Source: Methanomicrobia archaeon (GTDB taxonomy: Archaea; Halobacteriota; Bog-38; Methanoflorentales; Methanoflorentaceae). Taken from it: a stretch of 49,239 bases of DNA. Shown here in pieces: positions 34,547-43,800 of the stretch (its first letter is position 1; each line of letters starts with the position of its first letter). Location of the stretch: contig JACTTZ010000014.1 of NCBI GenBank assembly GCA_015660915.1, positions 1 through 49,239 of the forward strand, in the 5' to 3' direction. The position numbers were made by a program, and so were the translations under genes. The notes under the pieces are model-generated. The model was not told the origin of the DNA. It did no database searches and saw only the letters and a program-made list of their open reading frames with translations.

Positions 34547-35770
34547 CTATTCGCGTTTAGAACAAATGTTCACAAGTAACTCATTTAGTGCTTTGGTTAT
34601 TGTTTCCCACGAATACTGCTCTTCGATGAGCTTTCTGGCATTGGCTCCAAGGGTTGCTCTCATCTGTCGATCTTTCAGAAGCGAGACCGTTCTTTTCGCA
34701 AATTCCTTGAAGGTGTCTGCAACCACGAGCTGCTCTCCATCTCTCGCAGCAATTCCTCGCACTCCAGCGGTAGTCGTTACAACGGCTTTGCCCATAGACA
34801 TTGCTTGCAGTACTTTATTCTTTATTCCCGTTCCTAAAAACTCGGGCGCTATGAAAATAGTCGACTGTGCCACATAGGGTCTGACGTCATTAACGAATCC
34901 CGTGACACGTACCGCAGGATCTGCAGACAAGTCGACAATCTCCTTGGCAGGGTCGCGCCCTACCAAATAAAGCTTCACGTCAGGAATAGCCTCGCGGATA
35001 AAAGGAAAAATCTCATTGTAAAACTGAATGACGTGAACGATTGCAGGACGCATGTTCATGCTTGATAAAAAAATCATCGATGAGGGTTCCTCGTTTATGT
35101 TAACAGGGCTGAAATAGTCGATGTCCACCCCGTTAGGTACAACCGAGCACCGTATCCGCGGGTTCAAAGATTCAAGAAGCTCTTTGTCGATCTGAGTTAC
35201 AACAAGACACGCATCAAACTTCTCATAAATACGCTTTTCATATAATCGATTCAGGGCATAGCGGATACCGTATGCAATCTTTCTTAATCCTGTTGAATTC
35301 TCAAAAAGTTGCCTGTGCCATTCGTACATGGCATCAAAAGGCTGCACGATCTTTGCAGCATCAACGTCGGCGACGTAGTTTGCCATTTGCCTCGTCGAAA
35401 AGATGAGGTCGAAATTGTTCTTATTAATGGCTTCTCTTATTTTCTGATCCATTCGACGATCATAATAATAATCGAGCTCGTTCACAAGCAAACCGTGTTT
35501 TAGGTTCTTTGGCAGGTGCAAGATGCTGTTCCTGATTGCTTTCAGAAGTAATTTGTTGCGCGCGCTCCATTGAATCCCTATTGGGTCCTCGATAGAACAA
35601 ACATTCTTCAAGTGCTCGAAATCCTCAGCCCTCGAACGCTCTGACGCAAACGAAATAAGGGTAATGTCGTGCCCAAATAGAACTGAAAGGTAACGAATTA
35701 GGTAATATAACGGCAAGGTGTCGGAAGCTGTTGGACAAGGAATATCATGCGATAAGAACAGTATCTTCAT
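34547..35770 (-). CDS. GT4-family glycosyltransferase
   Basis: A 407-residue GT-B transferase: MKILFLSHDIPCPTASDTLP at the N-terminus, LIFSTRQMANYV, VVPNGVDIDYFSP as the interdomain hinge, MIFLSSMNMRPAIVHVIQFY, VKLYLVGRDPAKEI, VTGFVNDVRPYVAQSTIFIA and a C-terminal GTGIKNKVLQAMSMGKAVVT nucleotide-sugar site. This pattern belongs to the GT4 subgroup often found in exopolysaccharide (PEP-CTERM-type) clusters, with NKVLQAM in place of a canonical E-x7-E. ATG 35770 is a clear start. It is followed upstream by another GT4 gene (35923-37086), 150 bases away on the same strand. Confidence 0.9.
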   Translation of the reverse strand: MKILFLSHDIPCPTASDTLPLYYLIRYLSVLFGHDITLISFASERSRAEDFEHLKNVCSIEDPIGIQWSARNKLLLKAIRNSILHLPKNLKHGLLVNELDYYYDRRMDQKIREAINKNNFDLIFSTRQMANYVADVDAAKIVQPFDAMYEWHRQLFENSTGLRKIAYGIRYALNRLYEKRIYEKFDACLVVTQIDKELLESLNPRIRCSVVPNGVDIDYFSPVNINEEPSSMIFLSSMNMRPAIVHVIQFYNEIFPFIREAIPDVKLYLVGRDPAKEIVDLSADPAVRVTGFVNDVRPYVAQSTIFIAPEFLGTGIKNKVLQAMSMGKAVVTTTAGVRGIAARDGEQLVVADTFKEFAKRTVSLLKDRQMRATLGANARKLIEEQYSWETITKALNELLVNICSKRE

Positions 35771-35922
35771 CGTTTCTCACAAGAACTACATTCCCAAGGA
35801 ACCACATTTCCAAGTATTCAGTCTCGCATTCTGAAGAAGACGTGAATGATTTAACTCTCGTTTTAAGAACAATTCCAGCTTACAAAGCAAACAAATCGCT
35901 TGCATATCAAAACTGTACGGTA

Positions 35923-37086
35923 CTATAGAGTTACATCCCTCAAGACCTTCTCGTAAACTGCCTGATAGTCTTCAGTAACGCGGCTCCACGTCCTAATTTT
36001 GTTGCTGAATGGTCCTACTATGACTTCATTCTCGCAAATGTGAAGAATGAGTTGGGCGACTTTCTGGGGATCCGGGGGGCTCTCAACGCCGAAACATCCA
36101 GGTTCTCTCGAAAATTCGCGTAGCGCTGTCGTATTCGCAACTATGCAAGGAGTTCCCACGGATAACGCTTCTGCGACGGCGATGCCATATGCTTCAGATT
36201 TAGACAGAAGCAAAAACACATCAGCTTCAGAGAATTCATTTGCCAGGCTTTCCGCACTTAAAAACTCTTTCCAGGTAATATGCCTTTCTATTTTCAGGTT
36301 GTCTGCCAAACGCAACAGGTTTCGCTTCTCAGGCCCCGAACCGACTACAGTAAGGTGCGCTTCGTTGATTGCAAATCGATGAACTAGTTCGTGCAAGGCG
36401 TATAGAACTGACTCGACGTTCTTTCTCTTTATGAGATAACCGACGAATAACAACTTGACGGAATTCTCGCAGCGAGACTTGTCAGACTTTGATGATTTCT
36501 TTTGAAAAACTGGATCCACCCCAAGCGGTATAGTAGACAATTTGTCGTTTCTCACATTGAACGTCCTGCAAACGTAACTAGCCTCAAAACCAGAATCAGC
36601 TACAATGTGCGTCGCTCTTTCCGCCATCTTCGTGCATATCCTAGTGTAAACGTGCCAAAAGAACTGGCGCGAGGCTGTTCCACTATATGCGTCTACGTGA
36701 TAGTTTATGACTATCGGAAGCGAAGGCTCGAGTCGCTTAACGGCATAGAGGACTTCCGGAGAGACCAAGGTGTGCCCGTGAAGGTGAACGACCTGTGCAC
36801 GAAGTTCCTGTAGGTGCTTTCTCAGATAAAAAAACAACTTGCCATTCAAAGCGTGGTAACGTTCCAAGGGCGCGTTTACTCTGATAATCCTAAATCCTTG
36901 GTGAAATTCTTCGCTTTGCAGTCTCAGCGGGTTTCCTTGTAATACGGTGACCGCGTGACCTCTTTTAGAGAGATTCTTTCCCAGCTCCACTACAACCTTA
37001 TTTGCTCCTCCGGGCGATAACGTTTCCATGCAATTGGTAAGCAGAATGTTCATCGTCTTTGCGTGTGTCTGTACGTTGGTAGTCAT
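35923..37086 (-). CDS. GT4-family glycosyltransferase
   Basis: A GT-B transferase of about 387 residues. The catalytic core begins MNILLTNCMETLSPGGANKV, with the Gly-rich loop for the acceptor. VVHLHGHTLVSPEVLYAVKR and STIPLGVDPVFQKK follow, then VKLLFVGYLIKRKNVESVLY, LTVVGSGPEKRNL and DVFLLLSKSEAYGIAVAEAL with a clear E-x7-E motif. The donor is unknown. Start choice: ATG 37086 (preceded by TTG 37089) or the internal ATG at 37053, directly before the first beta strand; no ribosome site distinguishes them. A TATA-like box lies 45 bases upstream. Confidence 0.9.
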   Translation of the reverse strand: MTTNVQTHAKTMNILLTNCMETLSPGGANKVVVELGKNLSKRGHAVTVLQGNPLRLQSEEFHQGFRIIRVNAPLERYHALNGKLFFYLRKHLQELRAQVVHLHGHTLVSPEVLYAVKRLEPSLPIVINYHVDAYSGTASRQFFWHVYTRICTKMAERATHIVADSGFEASYVCRTFNVRNDKLSTIPLGVDPVFQKKSSKSDKSRCENSVKLLFVGYLIKRKNVESVLYALHELVHRFAINEAHLTVVGSGPEKRNLLRLADNLKIERHITWKEFLSAESLANEFSEADVFLLLSKSEAYGIAVAEALSVGTPCIVANTTALREFSREPGCFGVESPPDPQKVAQLILHICENEVIVGPFSNKIRTWSRVTEDYQAVYEKVLRDVTL

Positions 37087-37128
37087 CAAGCGCTTGTCGC
37101 GTTTGAAGCTTTTGTTTCAGACGCAGAC

Positions 37129-37138
37129 AAATATAAGG
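37129..37138 (-). promoter_or_regulatory. Candidate TATA box for the GT4 gene at 35923
   Basis: On the minus strand the sequence reads gtgccttatatttg. The TTATAT core is about 45 bases before the start codon, giving a transcription start around 37108. Confidence 0.4.
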
Positions 37139-37500
37139 CACCCATATTGACTGTCCTCCTGTGAAAAGGACACGATAAAAAATTCATATTTTTGCTGATC
37201 TTATCACTTTTCCAATTCATTTCGGTAAACAAACGGTAGTCAGCATCCAAGCTGTGACGGTTCATTCATCATCACAAAACTTCCAGAGTTATGCTGCAAT
37301 GCAAGTGCTGACGGCGCGCGGCTTCAATGATCGCAGAGCACACGCACCTCTCTCGTCCTACGAAAAAGTAATCGAGCAAACAGCTTTTGGGCAGTCTTTA
37401 GGCAACTGTTGAACCTCGTCATACCTCTTAAGTTCGAAACGACCTTTGCTGCACGACCCTACTGTCGTCGTGAAGTTTTGTGTCGCACAATGTAAATGAC
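37139..37500. other. Gap upstream of the GT4 promoter
   Basis: About 360 bases between two minus-strand GT genes. One minus-strand frame (around 37340-37440) reads LRGMTRFNSCLKTAQKLFAR without a start. I do not assign it. Confidence 0.25.
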
Positions 37501-38706
37501 TTACGGCTCAGTTCTTTCTCCGACGTGCGCCTGAGTTTCCCGATGCACGCCCGCTTCTTGCTTATTGTCTCCACTGAACAGTTTGTCGTACGAAGTAGTA
37601 ACCGTGTCCCACGAATACTCTGCAATTGCCCTTTCTTGTGCCTCAGAACACAAGTCGGAAGGGTCTTCCACACTTTCTTCTATCAACGTCACCATATCGC
37701 TCAAGTCGCGACCATTCGAGAAGTAATGTGCAAAGCGACTGCACACCTCTTTGTTAAAGATATTATCGTGAGCTACGATGAGATTCTCGGAAATCATTGC
37801 CTCCAAGAGGCTCGGATTCGTGCCGCCGACTGAATGCCCGTGAATGTACGCTAGGCAGTGTTGTCGCAACATCCACAGCACGTCCGCATCATATATCGAT
37901 CCCAAAAACGCTATATCGGATGAATTGCCGTTAGATGCCAGCCCGTAAACTCGATCTCGATACTTGTTGCTCGTAAAATCGCCGACGACGACCAAAGGAT
38001 ACTTTGGTCTTGCCTTAACAAACCCATCGACGATTACGTCGATGTTGTTTTCCGGCTCCAAACGCGATACGAGCAACCAGTACTTGCCCTTTTCTATCTT
38101 TGCGCCGTCGATCTGCTCAGCAAAGTGGCTGCTTAGTTTAGCCGGGTCCCACGAATGGGATTTCTGCCGGGAAACCCCGTACGGGATATAACAGATCTTG
38201 GAGCTGTGCTTCTTGCCAATGCATCGGCGCAGCTGTTCATTATCAATGACGATTTTTGAGGCGAGATTAAGTGAAACGGCGAAGTATAATATGATGAGGC
38301 TCCGTTCCACTATGTGGTATTTGGCGCGCTTCCATTCTAATCCGTCTGTGTTAACAATTACCTTCTTCCCCAACAACCGGGGGATCAGCAGAGACGCTCC
38401 GCCGTAAATTCCAAGTACGTAAATGATATCGCAAACCAGCGAATACTTCGCGACGAAGAAACTGTCATAAAGAAGTTCGAATGCTTTTCTTAAGGTGTAG
38501 TTCGCGGGCGCTTTAAGCGGAAAGTAGTCAAGTTTCGCACCCATATAATCGGTCGGGCAGTCGCCACCCTCCGTTTGCTCGCAGGTGCAACGAACACGGT
38601 AGCCTTTTTGGACAAGTCGAGGCAGCAAGTCCGCAAGCATTCGCTCATATCCGCCGTAATTGTCTATGCCTCGCGCACCAACGATTCCGACGGTTCTGTC
38701 ACGCAC
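37501..38706 (-). CDS. DUF1972-type GT4 glycosyltransferase
   Basis: A 401-residue protein. The N-terminal half matches DUF1972 (the N-terminal domain of rhamnosyltransferase-like GT4 enzymes): VGIVGARGIDNYGGYERML, YVLGIYGGASLLIPRL and NTDGLEWKRAKY. The C-terminal half has YWLLVSRLEPENNIDVIVDG, VVVGDFTSNKYRDRV, ADVLWMLRQHCLAYIHGHSV and GGTNPSLLEAM, the usual donor site of this subgroup. Family members add rhamnose or similar deoxysugars to surface glycans. The start is GTG 38706, seven bases after a gaggt site. The last 20 residues, rich in Glu/Gln/His, are an unusual tail. Confidence 0.92.
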   Translation of the reverse strand: MRDRTVGIVGARGIDNYGGYERMLADLLPRLVQKGYRVRCTCEQTEGGDCPTDYMGAKLDYFPLKAPANYTLRKAFELLYDSFFVAKYSLVCDIIYVLGIYGGASLLIPRLLGKKVIVNTDGLEWKRAKYHIVERSLIILYFAVSLNLASKIVIDNEQLRRCIGKKHSSKICYIPYGVSRQKSHSWDPAKLSSHFAEQIDGAKIEKGKYWLLVSRLEPENNIDVIVDGFVKARPKYPLVVVGDFTSNKYRDRVYGLASNGNSSDIAFLGSIYDADVLWMLRQHCLAYIHGHSVGGTNPSLLEAMISENLIVAHDNIFNKEVCSRFAHYFSNGRDLSDMVTLIEESVEDPSDLCSEAQERAIAEYSWDTVTTSYDKLFSGDNKQEAGVHRETQAHVGERTEP

Positions 38707-38755
38707 CGCGATTACCTCGTTCTAGGTTCTAACACGACTTAACCTGAAACTCACT

Positions 38756-38767
38756 CTAATATAGCTG
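38756..38767 (-). promoter_or_regulatory. Candidate TATA box for the DUF1972 GT4 gene
   Basis: The minus strand reads aacagctatattagag, with a CTATATTA core about 52 bases before the GTG start at 38706. Confidence 0.4.
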
Positions 38768-38873
38768 TTTCGATGTACGGTGTTGATCTTCTGACATTAC
38801 GCCGTACTCGGCGTTTTCAGAGTCGCCTCGCGACGCTTGGGTTGGTCAATTCAAAAGCCATTTCCAAACAAAA

Positions 38874-39116
38874 ATGCGGCTATTTGGAGGGCATTCCTCA
38901 GTGAAGGTAGCTTTGCACGATAGCGCGAATGTCGCGGACGCTGTGAGCTTGGATTGCGACCTCGTTGTAATTGGATCATCGATCTACACTAACGGACCTC
39001 TCCGAGCGTCACGCACTTCTTACCCGATCACCGCGAAGCGCTTCGGTTTGCAGCCTCAGCAGTCCGCAGGTTTAACAAATTCGGAAATTATTAAAACTGT
39101 TAGTCATCAATACTGA
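38874..39116 (+). pseudogene. Possible flavodoxin-like remnant
   Basis: An 80-codon frame from ATG 38874 reads VKVALHDSANVADAVSLDCD followed by LVVIGSSIYTNGP. This resembles the second half of a flavodoxin FMN domain (DxxxxxxxDLxxYDLVVIGSPIYxG). The usual N-terminal FMN loop (GTxTGNT) is missing, and the C-terminal 35 residues do not fit. It could be a decayed flavodoxin or chance. The DNA around its ATG (atgcggctatttggaggg) is similar to atgcggctacttggcagggg at 39189, next to the acetyltransferase start, which hints at a local duplication. Confidence 0.35.
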
Positions 39117-39213
39117 GATGCATTTATGTGCTGGTTTTTTTGGACTCGCGGGGGGGACGAGCGCCCATTCAAAAATCCGGCGCCCACAATGCGGCTACTT
39201 GGCAGGGGAGTGG

Positions 39214-39807
39214 ATGATAGAACAAAAAATCGAACAATTCGCGCGTAGGCATCCCACTTCAGCACTGACTATACTAATGCGTGGACTTCGCGATCTTCTC
39301 TTTTTTTTTGCCACACTTACGGGCTATATCCCTATTCACATTATACGCTTTGTGCTCTATCGTTCAGTATTTGGTGTAGACATCCCCAGGGATTCCACAA
39401 TTTACTGGCGCTGCCGTTTCTTTGACCCTTATGGTGTACACATAGGCCATAACTCGATTGTAGGGAACGACGCTTTCCTAGATGGAAGAAACGGCTTATA
39501 CATTGGAAACAACGTGAGCATAGCCGCTCAAGTACTGATTTTGACAATGGAACATGATCTCTCCAGCCCGACTTTTGGTGTAATGGGAGGGCCCGTATTC
39601 ATTGAAGATAGAGTCTATATCGGCTCGCGAGTCACAATTCTACCCAATGTGCGCGTTGGTGTTGGCGCGGTCGTAGCTTCTGGAGCCGTTGTCACAAAGA
39701 ATGTAGAACCGTGGACGGTTGTCGGCGGAGTTCCAGCAAAATTCATAAAACGAAGGCCTGTTTTGAACTACGTGTTAGATGCCTCAACTAGAGCCCTGTT
39801 TCAGTAA
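39214..39807 (+). CDS. Left-handed beta-helix acyltransferase (WbbJ/Maa type)
   Basis: A 197-residue hexapeptide-repeat transferase that would O- or N-acetylate a sugar using acetyl-CoA. After about 60 N-terminal residues with a hydrophobic stretch (LFFFATLTGYIPIHIIRFVL) come the repeats: VHIGHNSIVGNDAFLDGRNG, LYIGNNVSIAAQVLIL, the catalytic-type TMEHD, FIEDRVYIGSRVTILPNVRV, and GVGAVVASGAVVTKNVEPW, ending VVGGVPAKFIKRRP. These are standard for the WbbJ/Maa/LbH family; the His in MEHD is the expected catalytic base. I choose ATG 39214, preceded by aggggag, over the in-frame ATG 32 codons upstream, whose extra residues look non-coding. Confidence 0.9.
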   Translation: MIEQKIEQFARRHPTSALTILMRGLRDLLFFFATLTGYIPIHIIRFVLYRSVFGVDIPRDSTIYWRCRFFDPYGVHIGHNSIVGNDAFLDGRNGLYIGNNVSIAAQVLILTMEHDLSSPTFGVMGGPVFIEDRVYIGSRVTILPNVRVGVGAVVASGAVVTKNVEPWTVVGGVPAKFIKRRPVLNYVLDASTRALFQ

Positions 39808-40102
39808 CTGTTTGATCTGACGCCACCAAGTCCAACAAACCGCCTAATAAGCCACGCGCCGAAGAGTGGTCTTGTGACGCATATGAGGTTTATTTAATCT
39901 TAACCTTGTTACTAAACGTAGATGAATAAGTCCGTGTGACTCGGTCACAGAGAGCTGCTCTTGTAGCTGAGATCAGCCCTTTTGTTAGCACATCCGCAAA
40001 GCGAGCCCACGATTTTGTCCGGTGTTCACCACCACCATATTGCAGGGTGACGTAGCGTGCTTTAAAAACGCCGCCCTTTATGTTGTCCCCGCACAGTCAA
40101 AT
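39808..40102 (-). other. Stop-free stretch downstream of a GT2 gene
   Basis: Directly after the GT2 stop codon at 40103, and in the same frame, the minus strand is open for 64 codons to a stop near 39895 (KARYVTLQYGGGEHRTKSWA and onward). Two stops separate it from the GT2 gene. It may be a lost C-terminal extension or debris; no family is recognised. Confidence 0.25.
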
Positions 40103-40912
40103 TCAAAAGACAAGAGACAGAACGACGCGCTTAAGGGCGGACCGAAATCGTTGCAACTTCAGCAGAGATGCAGTACCCCAGGAACCACAAGACGTGTGAA
40201 TCCACTTGTAGCCGTCCTTGTGTTTTTTGAGCACGCGTTCTAGGGTGACGTAGTACTCTTCAGATTGTAATCCGAGAGACACGAGTATCTCTAGCGCGCT
40301 TTTCTCTTTGTGTCCTATTGACTGATGGTGCATAAGCTTCGGGATTACATAAACGCCAAACCCCTGCGCGCGGACACTCAAACAGTAATCGACCGCATAG
40401 AGATGCCAGCCATCGCACGTAACTTCGTCAAATTGCATCATCCGAAATATTGACTTAGGAATTATCACCAGACACTCATCGAGGGTTTGCACGGGTTCTG
40501 GCTCCCGTATCGGCTTTCCAAATTGGACTCTTTGCGGGCCGTGTGTGATGGCATTTCGGAATCGCGCTGGTCCCCTGCCATGTATAGCATTGCTGCATCG
40601 CTCAACAAATGGACCGGCGCGCTCACTTGTTCCTGCTACCCCCGCAACGCCGAGATCGGACAACGAGTCCAATAGTGCCTCCATGCCGTCAAAAAACGAA
40701 CCTGATAGATCAACATCCTGATGTACGAACATCAGGTAATCTCCAACAGCCTGCGAGCCGCCCCAGTTGAGCGCTTCGGCGGCCGATTTGAATCGGTTCT
40801 GTGTGTTGTCTATGATGATGGTTTCGCAGGCTGTTTCTTGTTCTGAGAGGCTTTTGAGCAAACATTCCTGCAATATCTGCTGATCGTTACAAACACAAAT
40901 CACTGAAATCAT
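40103..40912 (-). CDS. GT2-like glycosyltransferase (Glyco_tranf_2_5 type)
   Basis: A transferase of about 269 residues. The fold begins MISVICVCNDQQILQECLLK, with CETIIIDNTQNRFKSAAEAL, a GGSQAVGDYLMFVHQDVDLS segment holding the metal-binding acidic cluster, GVAGVAGTSERAG, and near the end GWHLYAVDYCLSVRAQGFGV and MHHQSIGHK. This HQDVD plus WHLYxxDYC pattern is that of the Glyco_tranf_2_5 branch of GT2. I start it at ATG 40912; the frame is open 55 codons further up to 41077, but that part does not fit the family. The donor sugar is unknown. Confidence 0.85.
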   Translation of the reverse strand: MISVICVCNDQQILQECLLKSLSEQETACETIIIDNTQNRFKSAAEALNWGGSQAVGDYLMFVHQDVDLSGSFFDGMEALLDSLSDLGVAGVAGTSERAGPFVERCSNAIHGRGPARFRNAITHGPQRVQFGKPIREPEPVQTLDECLVIIPKSIFRMMQFDEVTCDGWHLYAVDYCLSVRAQGFGVYVIPKLMHHQSIGHKEKSALEILVSLGLQSEEYYVTLERVLKKHKDGYKWIHTSCGSWGTASLLKLQRFRSALKRVVLSLVF

Positions 40913-41077
40913 TGATTTAAAGCCGTACGCACTACGTATTGCCGAGATCCCTCTGACAAATATTGGCATCTCTATGTATTTAGTTTGCGACGTTTCGAGC
41001 TTTTGGCCTAGAACGCAACGACATTGGGCTCCACGTGGTACGAGCCAAATGCCGGTTGGCATCCGGCTTGAGGTCAT

Positions 41078-41831
41078 CTCATGCTAGATGTGCCATTCGG
41101 CCAACAGAGCTCAAAGTGTCTTACACTAGCGCCCCCAGAGTCGCGAAGAGTGCCCCTGTGCGTTTCTTCAGCGTGTTCGCCCGAATGAAGTGATCGGCGT
41201 GTCCGCGCATAATGAGAATCGCTCAAGGTGGAGCGAGACATCGACGACGGCCTGGTCGATGAGGTGATAGTCGCAGAGGCCAACATTCGTCTTGCCGCAA
41301 ATGCACATGACGTCGTTCACTTCGATGCTTTGTGCTTCGCCTTGCACCGCACTCCACAATCGTCGGCACGCCGGATGCATTCTTCCGCGCTGCGGGAAAA
41401 GTTGCTACCCGCAAGGCCGATGGTCAACCGTCAGCGGCCACTCCTCGATGACCCTAGCGGGACCTTTGACGAGTGACCAACGGACCGTTTGCAGCCGCTA
41501 GCTGGCCGTTTTTGGATGTGCTCGTTTTTCCACCACCTCGCTCAAGATCGTGAACGCACTAGCATGAACGTGCTGCAGGCCCCGATCGTTCAACTGCAGA
41601 TACAAGCCGTTGTACTAATGTTTGTGTGGCCAAGCACTTGCTGCAATTTCCGGACGTTTACGCGCGACGGATGTTGTTAATCGCGACTCGAACAACATAA
41701 ATGCGCTATTCGGAGTTTCGAGCCTTAAGGCGCTTGCGTTCGTTCGTGCGATGTCGTCATTAAAGCACGCCATTTGTTCAGGAGACGATGAAGTCGCAAC
41801 ATTTAAGCTCTGAAGCCACAGCCCACAGATT
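41078..41831. other. Gap of 750 bases with unassigned open frames
   Basis: Several open frames overlap on both strands. The most protein-like is a plus-strand frame at 41622-41813 (INALFGVSSLKALAFVRAMS) ending 18 bases before the GT39 start. A minus-strand frame around 41200-41380 contains CGKTNVGLCDYHLIDQA. Neither matches a family that I know. No repeat or RNA structure is evident. Confidence 0.25.
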
Positions 41832-43361
41832 GTGCAAGTCGCAGGCCGAACGATAAGCAAATACAGCGTCGCGTTGCTCGGTATTGTACTCATCGGCGTA
41901 TTTCTCAGGGTCTACGATTTAGGCGTGCAAAGCCTCTGGTTCGATGAAGCCTTCTCCGTTTGGATCTCTAAAATGAGCTTGTCTCAGATAGTGCCTACTG
42001 TGGCGGGGGTAGACGTGCATCCCCCTTTATATTATTTCATTCTGCATTACTGGATAGCCTTGTTCGGTACCTCAGAGGTTGCGGTGCGGTTGCCGTCGGT
42101 TCTGTTCGGCGTGCTCGCGATACCCGTTATTTATGTGCTGGGCCGTCGGCTCTTTACAGAGGAAGTGGGGCTGCTGGCTGCGCTCATTCTCGCCTTTTCG
42201 ACGTTTAATGTTCAGTATTCGCAAGAGGCGCGAATGTACAGCTTAATGGTCCTCCTCGCTCTCCTCTCCATATACTTCTTCATCCGTTTCTTGCACAGGA
42301 ACACCGTTGCCATCTCGGTCGGATATGTCCTTTGCACAACGCTCCTGCTGTATACCCACCTATACGGGATATTTGTCGTTATTGCGCAGAATGTCTACCT
42401 CCTGACGTTGCTCTTCCTCTCACGCGACCGCGCGTTTCGACTGAGACACTGGGTGGTGCTTCAAGCGCTGCTCGTGGTTTTTTTTGCCCCCTGGATCAGC
42501 GTTGTGATCTCGCAGATCTCTGGCGTGAGGAACGGATACTTTACGAGCTGGATATCAACCCCCACAATAAACGCACTCATCGAAACACTCTATACGTATT
42601 CCGGATGGAGCTTAGAGTCTGCCATAACCACGAACCTATTGCGACTCTTCTTTGCGCTATCTGTGCTTTCATTGTTCACGTTTCGAAAAGTACGCGGCTC
42701 AATTGATTGGAAAGCACCCGTGAAAGCTCTTAAGAGCTATGCGTGGGAAGTGAGCTTCACAAAGGATTATAACGCGTTGTACTTTCTGGCAGTGTGGCTG
42801 CTTGCCATCAACGTCATACCGTTTGTCATTTCTCTCTTTCTCAGCCCAATTTACGTTACTAGATACACAATCGCGGGATCAGTGGCGCTCTTCTTGATCG
42901 TGGCAAAAGGGATCACAAACATCAACTACCGATATGCTAAGCTTGCTGTCGTCCTCGTTATCGTCGCATTATCCGCAGCGAACCTGCAAACCTACTATAC
43001 AACAATCACGAAGCCCCAAGCGCGGGAAGCAGTTGGTTTCATCAATGAAAACGCAAAAGACGGGGACTTGGTGCTAGTTACTGGCTATCTTGATCCCGTG
43101 TTCAATTATTACAGTTTCGTTGCCGGTTTGAATGTCACGAAGTTTCCTTCGTGGTCAACTGGGCAAGGCATCGCAAGCAACATCAAAGAACTACAATCGG
43201 ATATTAACGGCCATAATCGCGTATGGTGGATGGCAGAGTCTGGCATCGACCCACAGGTTCTCAATCAGACCATACAAACCTTCAACAACGCGTCATATAA
43301 CACGACCTATAATAAGAGCTATATTGGCTACGACGTTTATTTGTTTGAAAAGCAAGCATGA
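41832..43361 (+). CDS. GT39-family (PMT_2/ArnT-like) membrane glycosyltransferase
   Basis: A 509-residue GT-C protein with about ten membrane helices and a C-terminal exterior domain. The first loop has VYDLGVQSLWFDEAFSVWIS, the acidic motif (DE) needed in PMT/ArnT enzymes, followed by DVHPPLYYFILHYWIALFG and AVRLPSVLFGVLAIPVIYVL, then STFNVQYSQEARMYSLMVLL. Such enzymes use polyprenyl-phosphate sugars outside the membrane to modify lipids, glycans or proteins. The polyprenyl-sugar donor could be made by the GT2 genes at 43801 and 45139. The start is GTG 41832, without a clear ribosome site. The opening residues (VQVAGRTISKYSVALLG) recur in a broken copy at 46322. Confidence 0.9.
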   Translation: MQVAGRTISKYSVALLGIVLIGVFLRVYDLGVQSLWFDEAFSVWISKMSLSQIVPTVAGVDVHPPLYYFILHYWIALFGTSEVAVRLPSVLFGVLAIPVIYVLGRRLFTEEVGLLAALILAFSTFNVQYSQEARMYSLMVLLALLSIYFFIRFLHRNTVAISVGYVLCTTLLLYTHLYGIFVVIAQNVYLLTLLFLSRDRAFRLRHWVVLQALLVVFFAPWISVVISQISGVRNGYFTSWISTPTINALIETLYTYSGWSLESAITTNLLRLFFALSVLSLFTFRKVRGSIDWKAPVKALKSYAWEVSFTKDYNALYFLAVWLLAINVIPFVISLFLSPIYVTRYTIAGSVALFLIVAKGITNINYRYAKLAVVLVIVALSAANLQTYYTTITKPQAREAVGFINENAKDGDLVLVTGYLDPVFNYYSFVAGLNVTKFPSWSTGQGIASNIKELQSDINGHNRVWWMAESGIDPQVLNQTIQTFNNASYNTTYNKSYIGYDVYLFEKQA

Positions 43362-43800
43362 GGCATCACGAACCCTGAGCTATACTCAAGATTGGCATTA
43401 AAGCGTAGCTAACAGAGATTCCGGAGAGGAGTCCTTGTTCCTCAGTGGAGCCATCTTGGCTAAATATTGGCCGCTCATTCGGCCTGCGATTAACCGAGCG
43501 ATGTTCTTCGGGTGTGCCTGTGTTCGCCTCTGCTGACGCCCTAATGTGTGCCGCGTTATCGCTCGTACGTGCGAGCGGCAAGCACACAGCAATGCGCGTC
43601 GCTGCCTTGTCGCTTAGATCGGTCCCTCTGCAAGCACATCCGCAGAAGCGATATGCTTGTCCGAACCTGATTCTCCTTCTCAGCAAGGCATTGCCGTTAA
43701 TATCCAACTGAATCCTAGCATAGTGAAAATACGTTGTCAGAAGTCACCCTCGCCGCATTTGCTTGACGAAGCGGGAGGATTCATATCGTCGCGCTTGCGG
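43362..43800. other. Gap between convergent genes
   Basis: About 440 bases between the convergent GT39 and GT2-GtrA genes. Open frames on both strands have no recognisable motif, and I see no terminator hairpin or repeat. Confidence 0.3.
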
